Translations under genes and position numbers: made by a program
Shown: piece by piece, positions 1-5,447 of the stretch
Numbering within the stretch: the stretch's first letter is position 1
How the letters are laid out: each line of letters begins with the position of its first letter
Source: an uncultured Bdellovibrionales bacterium
GTDB taxonomy: Bacteria; Bdellovibrionota; Bdellovibrionia; Bdellovibrionales; JAMPXM01
Assembly (NCBI GenBank): GCA_937927435.1
Contig: CALBDW010000148.1
Coordinates: 1 to 30,525 of the forward strand
DNA length: 30,525 nucleotides
Reading direction: 5' to 3'
Notes under the pieces: model-generated
Seen by the model: only the letters and a program-made list of their open reading frames with translations
Databases searched by the model: none
Told to the model about the DNA's origin: nothing

Positions 1-104
1 TGAAGATGGATCCCGCGACCGCGAGCGCGCCACTGATTACGTCGCTCACCGACATCGCGGGTGTCGTTATCTACTTCAGTATCGCCAAATGGCACTTGTT
101 CTGA
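1..104 (+). CDS. mgtE: 3' end of an MgtE-type magnesium channel (partial)
   Basis: Only the last 33 codons are in the window, read in the frame that begins at base 3 and stops with TGA at 102-104. The peptide contains DPATASAPLITSLTDIAG followed by a hydrophobic VVIYFSIAKW stretch. This matches the end of the last transmembrane helix of MgtE-family Mg2+ channels, where a conserved DPA...P..T.LTD..G pattern lies near the pore. The family imports Mg2+ across the inner membrane and is gated by cytoplasmic N and CBS domains, which would lie outside the window. It ends 9 bases before the stop of the convergent O-methyltransferase gene, and no terminator hairpin separates them. The identification rests on this short piece alone. 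Confidence 0.8.
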   Translation, partial: KMDPATASAPLITSLTDIAGVVIYFSIAKWHLF

Positions 105-113
105 AGGGCGGGA

Positions 114-746
114 TCACTTCTTGCGAGCGAGCAACATTCCGTCGCGCACGGGGAGCATGAGGATTTCAACGCGCGCGTCCTTCTTAGCGTGCTCGTTGAA
201 GTTCACCATGCCTTCGTCCCTCTTATCCTGAGGATTTACCACGCGGCCGCCGCGTAAGACGTTGTCGACGACGATGAGTCCGCCCCGACGGAGTTTGGTG
301 AGGCTGCCTTCCCAGTAGTTGATGTAGTTGGCCTTGTCGGCGTCGATGAAGACGAAGTCGAACGGGCCTTCGAGCGTTTCCAAGGTTTCGAGAGCTGGTC
401 CCAGCCGGAGTTCGATTTTTTTGCCGTGCGGGCTTTTGTCCCAGAACTCGCGGGCGATCGCTGTGGCATGCGGATCAATATCGCAAGTGATGACTTTGCC
501 GTCTTCGGGAAGAGCTTCGGCCATGGCCAAGGCGCTATACCCCGTGAAAGTGCCGAACTCCAGTACCCGGCGGGCACCGCTGATGGCGACCAGCATTTTT
601 AGAAATGATCCTGCGAGACGGCCGACTTGCATCTGGGGAGCCGTGGTTTTGGCTCGGGTCACTTCGGCTAGTTCGTCAAAGATGGGAGGAAGGGGTGTTG
701 TGTGCTCAACGCAGTATTTTTCAACGGCTGGGTTCACGATCTCCAT
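114..746 (-). CDS. SAM-dependent O-methyltransferase, class I
   Basis: A 210-residue protein of the small cation-dependent O-methyltransferase family (catechol/caffeoyl-CoA OMT type), predicted cytoplasmic. SAM-binding motif I is visible as RVLEFGTFTGYSALAMAEAL (about residues 60-80). The acidic residue of motif II lies in ITCDIDPHA. The metal-binding loop is FIDADKANYINYW (about 132-144), followed by GGLIVVDNVLRGG. Length and motif order fit a complete enzyme. These enzymes move a methyl group from SAM to a catechol-like hydroxyl; the substrate cannot be told from sequence. The ATG at 744-746 is preceded by AGGAGG at good spacing. It is transcribed leftward from the divergent promoter region near 865-873. 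Confidence 0.9.
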   Translation of the reverse strand: MEIVNPAVEKYCVEHTTPLPPIFDELAEVTRAKTTAPQMQVGRLAGSFLKMLVAISGARRVLEFGTFTGYSALAMAEALPEDGKVITCDIDPHATAIAREFWDKSPHGKKIELRLGPALETLETLEGPFDFVFIDADKANYINYWEGSLTKLRRGGLIVVDNVLRGGRVVNPQDKRDEGMVNFNEHAKKDARVEILMLPVRDGMLLARKK

Positions 747-852
747 CAGACAGATCCTCCTGTTTCGCTTTCAGACAATAGGCCCCCAGGGTGGGCGCGA
801 GACGATGAGGACCATACCAAGGACGAGGGGCGTCCGCCTATCTAAGTCCGCG

Positions 853-899
853 ATAATGCTGGGCATTATGGCAAATCTTGATAAGTTATTAAAATAACT
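853..899. promoter_or_regulatory. two perfect palindromes in a divergent promoter region
   Basis: The first palindrome is ATAATGC-TGG-GCATTAT at 853-869 and the second is AGTTATT-AA-AATAACT at 884-899. The first overlaps the minus-strand -10 element and ends 9 bases before the plus-strand -35. The second fills the spacer between -35 and -10 of the plus-strand promoter. A protein bound to either would be placed to block transcription, so these look like operators. The regulator is unknown and no regulator gene is adjacent. Confidence 0.5.
865..873 (-). promoter_or_regulatory. candidate extended -10 promoter for the O-methyltransferase
   Basis: Read on the minus strand, the sequence is TGC followed by CATAAT, an extended -10 element with five of six bases of the core hexamer. 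The -35 region (TTTAAT, 17 bases upstream) is weak, which an extended -10 can tolerate. The hexamer overlaps the right arm of a perfect palindrome at 853-869. Sequence match only; no start site is known. Confidence 0.45.
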
Positions 900-906
900 G
901 TATGAT
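878..906 (+). promoter_or_regulatory. sigma-70-type promoter for the glycosyltransferase-like gene
   Basis: TTGATA at 878-883 is followed after exactly 17 bases by TATGAT at 901-906, one of the best sigma-70 matches in the window. Transcription should begin near 913, giving a leader of about 130 nt before the GTG at 1042. That leader can fold TGGGTC (920-925) against GACCCA (942-947). Confidence 0.7.
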
Positions 907-1041
907 ATGATGCGTTAAGTGGGTCAACCGAGTTTGTTTGGGACCCATTGCGAGAATTCCCGTGTCGAATTAACATGGAAAACCTCCACCCAGAGGTCTA
1001 TTTAGAATTCCTCAAAATGGCTAGGAGAGGTCGCCTTTGCG

Positions 1042-2190
1042 GTGGGAGTGTTTGAGAAGGGTGTCGTTTTAAGCCCTCCCTTCAGGAATTTGCTTGTGGA
1101 GCTATCAGAACCTTATAGGTCGTCCTTAAAGGCGGGGGCGGCGTCGGAAAAGAAGACTGAAAAGTCAGCCGCCCTCTTGGATCAATATATCCCTGAGTTC
1201 GAGACAGTCATCGAAGGCGAACTGATCGACTGGATGTTTGTTCCTTCGTATGGCCGTCGCTACAAGTGGAACCGCGCCGGCGCGCGGGTGAAGCGGTTCC
1301 CGCTGACAGCGCTTCAACGCTCGGTTTATTCCAAGTGGATGAATCGCCGTGCTGGGGGCGGGCGCTCTTATCTGTCGACCGAGCTCAAAACCGCCGAATG
1401 GTTGGCGCTTCGTTACGCGGAAGCCCTTCCTCATGACGTCACTCGTCTTGTGGTCTTTCAGGACTTCTTGCCGTTTTTGTGGCTCGTCGGTGCTTTGAAG
1501 GATCGCGAATACGAAGTTTTGCTCACGCGCCCGCCGTTTACGGCGATCGCCGAGAAGTTGCAGACGGCGTTACCGAAATCGAAGGCGGTGGCTGAGTTCC
1601 GCGTCGAGGAAGCGCTGATCAGGGCCGAGGCGGAAGCGCTTGAAAAGGCCGAGCGCGTGATCACTCCGCACGAAGAGTACGCGAAGTATTTCGAGAACGT
1701 CCGCATCGTCGAATGGGAACCTCCGCAAGTCGTTCCCCCCGCGGCCGTTCGTCAACCGAAAGCGTTCTTGTTTCCGGCCGACCTCGTGGCGAGAGAAGGG
1801 GCGCATGCCGCGCTGGCCGCGGCTGAGGCGCTGGAAATTCCGCTTCTCGTTGTCGGTTCCAATGCCGAAGGTTTGGCGGTCGATTCCGATCTCGTGATGT
1901 TCATCAAACGGTCGGAAATCCCGTGGCATGAGATCGCGGCGGTCGTGCATCCGACATTATTCGAATCGTGGCCGCGCCTGCATCTTTACGCGAAAACCTT
2001 AGGTATCCCTGTTGTCGGAACGGAATCGATCGGCTTAAGCGAAGGCGAGGGCGTGCATTTCGTTCCGTTCGGTGACGAAGAGGAGCTGCGCAAAACGCTG
2101 GAGCGTGTTCTGGCGCGGGAGACGGATCGCCCTTTTGAACCGCGCGTGCGGCCTCGCTCGTTCGGCGATTCTCTCAATCAATCGTCGTGA
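1042..2190 (+). CDS. glycosyltransferase-like protein (GT-B fold)
   Basis: A 382-residue soluble protein. The C-terminal third carries a glycosyltransferase family 4-like donor-binding pattern: AAVVHPTLFESWPRLHLYAKTLGIPVVGTES (about residues 299-330), with the usual HP..FE.....EA...G.PVV arrangement, although leucine-tyrosine replaces the common glutamate-alanine. A Rossmann-like strand ALEIPLLVVGSN precedes it. The middle includes VITPHEEYAKYF, as in the N-domain to C-domain linker of GT-B enzymes. The N-terminal domain is poorly conserved to the eye. The start chosen is GTG 1042, with AGGAGAGG at 1023-1030. Donor and acceptor sugars cannot be inferred. The gene stands alone, with divergent and convergent neighbours. 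Confidence 0.6.
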   Translation: MGVFEKGVVLSPPFRNLLVELSEPYRSSLKAGAASEKKTEKSAALLDQYIPEFETVIEGELIDWMFVPSYGRRYKWNRAGARVKRFPLTALQRSVYSKWMNRRAGGGRSYLSTELKTAEWLALRYAEALPHDVTRLVVFQDFLPFLWLVGALKDREYEVLLTRPPFTAIAEKLQTALPKSKAVAEFRVEEALIRAEAEALEKAERVITPHEEYAKYFENVRIVEWEPPQVVPPAAVRQPKAFLFPADLVAREGAHAALAAAEALEIPLLVVGSNAEGLAVDSDLVMFIKRSEIPWHEIAAVVHPTLFESWPRLHLYAKTLGIPVVGTESIGLSEGEGVHFVPFGDEEELRKTLERVLARETDRPFEPRVRPRSFGDSLNQSS

Positions 2191-2202
2191 GATCGTTCAA
2201 GT

Positions 2203-2235
2203 AAAAAAAAGCCCGCCAGGACTCGCGTGGCGGGC
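2203..2235 (-). terminator. intrinsic terminator of the riboswitch RNA
   Basis: On the minus strand GCCCGCCA pairs with TGGCGGGC (8 bp, 9-nt loop, 2211-2235) and is followed directly by eight U residues (2203-2210). This is a textbook intrinsic terminator for leftward transcription. It ends 13 bases before the stop codon of the convergent glycosyltransferase-like gene. In the plus direction there is no U tract after the stem. Confidence 0.9.
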
Positions 2236-2310
2236 GAAGAGTTTGTTGGCTTTTCCCAACTCCCTCTCTTTTGGGCTGTATCCTCCCAGTTGTTGCTCAA
2301 GAGCTCTCTA

Positions 2311-2424
2311 CCTTCGGCAGTCTGGCTGGCATGATCAGCAGGATGACCGGAAGAATCTGCTGATTTTAGCCCCTATAGCTTTGCGTCACACCCTTTCGGA
2401 TGTTTTGCCCTGAGCAAAGGAAGG
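2311..2424 (-). promoter_or_regulatory. c-di-GMP-I (GEMM) riboswitch aptamer
   Basis: Minus-strand sequence shows the GEMM-I core in order: AGGGCAAA, a CAUCC-GAAA-GGGUG hairpin with the conserved GNRA tetraloop, GACGCAAAGC, then a GG..CUAAA segment. The second arm is closed by ATCAGCAG (2357-2364) pairing with CTGCTGAT (2334-2341), and the 3' motif AGCCAGACTGCCGAAGG follows. The closing helix pairs CCTTC (2420-2424) with GAAGG (2311-2315). These blocks are diagnostic of the c-di-GMP-I class, which binds the second messenger cyclic di-GMP. What it controls is not obvious because no gene follows. Confidence 0.92.
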
Positions 2425-2463
2425 ATTGATTTTCACCTCAATAAACCTCCTTGGTTATCTCAG

Positions 2464-2485
2464 TGAAAGTTCTGTCGAGCTTTCA
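2464..2485. repeat. inverted repeat upstream of the riboswitch
   Basis: TGAAAG (2464-2469) and CTTTCA (2480-2485) form a perfect 6-bp inverted repeat with a 10-base spacer. It lies about 40 bases upstream of the aptamer in the transcription direction of the RNA, overlapping the region where its -35 would fall. It may be a regulator site, but arms this short can occur by chance. Confidence 0.3.
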
Positions 2486-2561
2486 TCCGCCTTCCCCCGG
2501 GTCTCTACTTCGGAGGAGGGTCGAGACTCCGCTCCTTCGGCATGTCCTGCATTTCTTTGAC

Positions 2562-2593
2562 CCCCTGAGACCGAGAATCCTCTCGGTCTGGGG
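2562..2593 (-). terminator. strong hairpin after mrp, possible terminator or processing site
   Basis: AGACCGAGA (2568-2576) and TCTCGGTCT (2581-2589) form a perfect 9-bp stem closed by a four-base loop. CCCC and GGGG extend it by 4 bp across a 2-nt bulge. It lies 68 bases after the mrp stop in the direction of mrp transcription. Neither side has a U tract, so it could be a Rho-independent terminator of weak type, an mRNA 3'-end stabiliser, or unrelated. The rest of 2236-2660 contains no convincing gene apart from the riboswitch RNA. Confidence 0.35.
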
Positions 2594-2660
2594 ATAGGAT
2601 AACGCAACGCATAAAATGCACAAAGAGAATGATGCATTTCGCATCGAAATGAGTCGTGGC

Positions 2661-3440
2661 TCAGAGCTGCTCGGCAATCGCCATAAAGGCTTTCGCTTCG
2701 TCGCTTTCCGGATCGCTTTCGACGATCGGAATTCCGGCTTCGCCGCCAATACCCACATTCGGGTGGAAGGGGATTTGGCCGAGTTTCTTGATGCCGCTTT
2801 CCTCAAGATAAGAATCAAGCACACCTTTCGGGAAAAGCTGCACGCGTTCGCCTGTTCCCGGGGTGACAAACCAAGCCATGTTCTCCACGACACCGAGAAC
2901 GGGAACGTTCACGCGGACCCACATGTCAATCGCTTTTTTGACATCGGCGAGCGCCACGTTTTGCGGCGTCGAAACGGCGATCGCGCCATGCAGAGGAACC
3001 TTTTGCGCGAGCGAAAGTTGAATGTCCCCCGTACCGGGAGGGAGATCGACGATGAGGTAATCGAGTTCTCCCCAGTCGACGTCGCGAAGGAACTGGTCGA
3101 TGGCTCTAAAAAGCATCGGGCCGCGCCAAACGATCGCGAGATCCTCGTCGACAAGATAGCCGATACTCATCAACTTGATTCCGTATCGAACCAGAGGAAT
3201 GAGCTTCTTGTTTTCCGCGATTTCGACTTTCTGGTGAAGCGTACCCATCAAGCGGGGGAGACTGGGACCGTAGATATCGGCGTCTAGAAGCCCAACGCGT
3301 TTGCCGCGTTTAGCGAGGGCCAGGGCCAAGTTGACCGAGACCGTGCTTTTTCCGACGCCTCCTTTGCCGGAACTGACGGCGATAATACGTTGCACTCCCG
3401 GAAGGGGTCGCTGTGAATCGAACGGATTGGGCGTCGCCAT
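2661..3440 (-). CDS. mrp: Mrp/ApbC-type P-loop ATPase (short form, cysteine-free)
   Basis: A 259-residue ParA/MinD-superfamily ATPase of the Mrp/NBP35 branch. It shows a deviant Walker A SSGKGGVGKST (residues 23-33), the switch segment LLDADIYGPSLPRLMG and Walker B-like YLIVDLPPGTGD. Family members act as iron-sulfur cluster carriers in the cytoplasm. Two features depart from the standard form. The N-terminal MIP18/DUF59 domain is missing, and the CPxC cluster motif after VVENMAWF is replaced by TPGT (193-196). The protein contains no cysteine at all. The GGVGK start region and length indicate an intact ATPase. ATG 3438-3440 has AAGGAG five bases upstream. It diverges from the J-like gene at 3518. 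Confidence 0.88.
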   Translation of the reverse strand: MATPNPFDSQRPLPGVQRIIAVSSGKGGVGKSTVSVNLALALAKRGKRVGLLDADIYGPSLPRLMGTLHQKVEIAENKKLIPLVRYGIKLMSIGYLVDEDLAIVWRGPMLFRAIDQFLRDVDWGELDYLIVDLPPGTGDIQLSLAQKVPLHGAIAVSTPQNVALADVKKAIDMWVRVNVPVLGVVENMAWFVTPGTGERVQLFPKGVLDSYLEESGIKKLGQIPFHPNVGIGGEAGIPIVESDPESDEAKAFMAIAEQL

Positions 3441-3517
3441 CTTGACTCCTTCTTGCGCTGGGGCCTTTCGGCACTCGTTTTCTTGCTTTCACCGAGGCCA
3501 TCCACGAGAATTGAAAA

Positions 3518-3931
3518 GTGGACTTAGAGCCGAAGCACTATCTACTTATCTACGGACTGATTGTCACTCCAATCGCGCTTTCGTTTTTCTTTCTGCGACG
3601 CAAACAGCCTCCTGTGAAACTCAACCTCCATAATCCGTCGACGGAGGCTTCGGCGCGCGTCCACCAGCAGTCGGTCGTGGCGGAAAATGTGCCCAATGAG
3701 CGGGACGCGAAGGAAAGCGTGAACGTCTTTGCCAGCGGCGAACGGGCGCTTAACGTTTTCTTCCAGTGGAACGGTCATACCTGGGATGCCTACGAGGTCT
3801 TGGGGCTTCCGGCCGGCAGTTCCCCTGAGGCTGTGGAAAAGGCGTACCGACAAATTGTGGCGCAGAGCGATCCCGAATCTCTGCCGTTTTTTGAGGCAGC
3901 CTACGAAGCCATCTTAAAGAATCAGCGCTGA
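3518..3931 (+). CDS. membrane-anchored J-domain-like protein lacking HPD
   Basis: A 137-residue protein with one N-terminal membrane segment (about residues 8-26, YLLIYGLIVTPIALSFFFL) followed by RRK, which suggests a cytoplasmic C-terminus. Residues about 92-135 resemble a J domain: WDAYEVLGLPAGSSPEAVEKAYRQI, then FFEAAYEAIL. The HPD tripeptide that stimulates Hsp70 ATPase is absent; QSDPES occupies its place and the loop is shortened. It may be a J-like protein that no longer activates DnaK. GTG 3518 is the apparent start, with only a weak purine-rich site (GAGAA) upstream. The 77-base divergent gap to mrp has no clear promoter. Confidence 0.6.
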   Translation: MDLEPKHYLLIYGLIVTPIALSFFFLRRKQPPVKLNLHNPSTEASARVHQQSVVAENVPNERDAKESVNVFASGERALNVFFQWNGHTWDAYEVLGLPAGSSPEAVEKAYRQIVAQSDPESLPFFEAAYEAILKNQR

Positions 3932-4024
3932 TATCACCCTCCGTCCGCCCTTTCTTGACTTAAAGAAGATCCGGATGTTACGCCGATTGGGCCGGTATCA
4001 GATTCTGAAAAGGACTAAAATATC

Positions 4025-5422
4025 ATGTCACAGTCGCCAACAGTGACCACCTCATCGGGCTCTCCGTCCACCCAAATCAAGTACCTAGAAGATCTGCAAA
4101 CCCTCGTTTCTCTTTGTAAGAGACGGGGCATTGTTTTCCAGTCGAGTGAAATTTACGGTGGGCTCGGTTCATGTTGGGACTATGGTCCGTTGGGCGCCAA
4201 CTTAAAGCTGAATGTGAAACTTGCGTGGTGGAGAGCCATGACCCGGCGGGACGACATCGTCGGTCTCGATGCGGCGATCCTCATGCATCCGATGGTCTGG
4301 AAAGCCTCCGGGCACGTCGACACGTTCTCGGACCCGTTGGTCGACTGCAAGAAGTGTAAAACCCGTTTTCGCGCGGACAATACCGAAAGCTATCTCAAGG
4401 AAAAGAAGTGCCCGGATTGCGGCTCGACGGATCTGACAGAACCTCGCCAGTTCAACCTGATGTTCAAGACCTTCATGGGGCCGACCGAAGACGACGCCGC
4501 TGTGATTTACTTGCGTCCCGAAACGGCGCAAGGCCACTTCGTGAACTATGAAAACATCCAGACGACGTCGCGAAAAAAGATCCCGTTCGGAATCGCCGCG
4601 ATCGGAAAGTCGTTCCGAAACGAAATCACGCCCGGTAACTTCATCTTCCGCACGCGCGAATTCGAACAAATGGAGATGCAATACTTCGTGAAGCCGGGAA
4701 CGGATCTCCAGTGGTGGGAGAAATGGCGCGAGACCCGTTGGAAGTTCCTGGTGGACCTCGGTCTGCGCGAGGAGAACTTGCGCTTCCACGAACATGCGAA
4801 AGAGGAACTCGCGCATTACGCGCTCAAAGCCGGCGATATCCAGTACAAGTTTCCGTTCGGTTGGCAGGAACTCGAGGGAATCCACAACCGCTCGGATTTC
4901 GATCTTACGCAACACGCGAAGTTTTCCGGCAAGAAGATCGAGTATTACGACGAGGCGACTAAAGAGCGTTACGTGCCGTACGTGATCGAAACGGCCATCG
5001 GCTGCGATCGCTTGATCCTCGCGCTCCTTTGCGACGCTTACCGCGAAGAAGTGACCGTCGACGAAGACGGCAAGCCCGACGTTCGCGTGGTCCTCGGCCT
5101 GCATCCGGATATCGCGCCGATGAAAGTCGCGGTTTTGCCGCTTTCGAAGAAACCCGAGCTGCAAGAACCTGCAATGGCTCTCCGTAACGAGCTCGCTCGG
5201 GAATTCGACGTGACCTACGACGACGCGCAATCGATCGGTAAGCGCTATCGCCGTCAGGACGAAGTCGGTACTCCGTTCTGTGTCACTTTCGACTTCGACA
5301 GCCTGGTCGACAAGAAAGTGACGGTCCGCCATCGCGATACGATGAAGCAGGACCGCATCGATATCACCCAAGTCGGTGAGTACATTCGCAATGGTTTGAA
5401 GAATTTCAATAACCTTAAGTAA
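4025..5422 (+). CDS. glyS: glycyl-tRNA synthetase, homodimeric type
   Basis: A 465-residue class II aminoacyl-tRNA synthetase of the single-chain alpha2 GlyRS type (as in Thermus and eukaryotes), not the alpha/beta type. It charges tRNA-Gly in the cytoplasm. The N-terminal segment RRGIVFQSSEIYGGLGSCWDYGPLG is typical. A zinc-ribbon-like insertion shows CKKC and CPDC. Catalytic motif 2 is FRNEITPGNFIFRTREFEQ, with E and R residues contacting glycyl-adenylate, and motif 3 is IGCDRLILALL. The C-terminal anticodon-binding domain begins near KVAVLPLSKK. ATG 4025 is preceded by AAGGAC. The ppdK gene begins 25 bases downstream, so the two may be cotranscribed. Confidence 0.96.
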   Translation: MSQSPTVTTSSGSPSTQIKYLEDLQTLVSLCKRRGIVFQSSEIYGGLGSCWDYGPLGANLKLNVKLAWWRAMTRRDDIVGLDAAILMHPMVWKASGHVDTFSDPLVDCKKCKTRFRADNTESYLKEKKCPDCGSTDLTEPRQFNLMFKTFMGPTEDDAAVIYLRPETAQGHFVNYENIQTTSRKKIPFGIAAIGKSFRNEITPGNFIFRTREFEQMEMQYFVKPGTDLQWWEKWRETRWKFLVDLGLREENLRFHEHAKEELAHYALKAGDIQYKFPFGWQELEGIHNRSDFDLTQHAKFSGKKIEYYDEATKERYVPYVIETAIGCDRLILALLCDAYREEVTVDEDGKPDVRVVLGLHPDIAPMKVAVLPLSKKPELQEPAMALRNELAREFDVTYDDAQSIGKRYRRQDEVGTPFCVTFDFDSLVDKKVTVRHRDTMKQDRIDITQVGEYIRNGLKNFNNLK

Positions 5423-5447
5423 GACGCCAAACGAAGAGGGCTAGCTT

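Larger units (their letters stand above)
2203..2432 (-). ncRNA. predicted stand-alone c-di-GMP riboswitch RNA (merRNA-like)
   Basis: The region holds a GEMM-I aptamer (2311-2424), then about 75 nt of leader, then a strong intrinsic terminator (2203-2235). No minus-strand gene lies downstream: the next sequence is the 3' end of an opposing gene. The whole unit therefore looks like a short non-coding RNA of about 230 nt. Between aptamer and terminator, GTTGG and CCAAC can form a further hairpin with a GAAAAG loop. Bdellovibrio bacteriovorus is known to make a very abundant orphan c-di-GMP riboswitch RNA in its attack phase (merRNA); similarity in architecture is seen here, identity is inferred. 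The 5' end is approximate: a weak promoter (CTTTCA, 18-base spacer, TTTATT) would start it just before the first helix. Confidence 0.75.

Noticed and set aside
975..1055. A 26-codon frame (starting MENLHPEVYLEF) overlapping the start of the glycosyltransferase-like gene, considered as a leader peptide or a frameshifted N-terminus.
   Set aside because: It has no ribosome binding site, and the glycosyltransferase start at 1042 has a good one; no sign of homology continuing across frames.
2455..2637. A 60-codon minus-strand frame between mrp and the riboswitch.
   Set aside because: No ribosome site and arginine/proline/serine-rich composition typical of random GC-rich frames; the region is dominated by hairpins.
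3440..3517. Sigma-28 (FliA)-like boxes upstream of mrp (GAAA then GCCGAAAG on the minus strand).
   Set aside because: Spacing is one base off and the -10 has two mismatches; not enough to claim a flagellar-type promoter.
3961..3989. TAAAG followed by GCCGATTG upstream of glyS as a sigma-28 promoter.
   Set aside because: The spacer is two bases too long, and glyS is a housekeeping gene.
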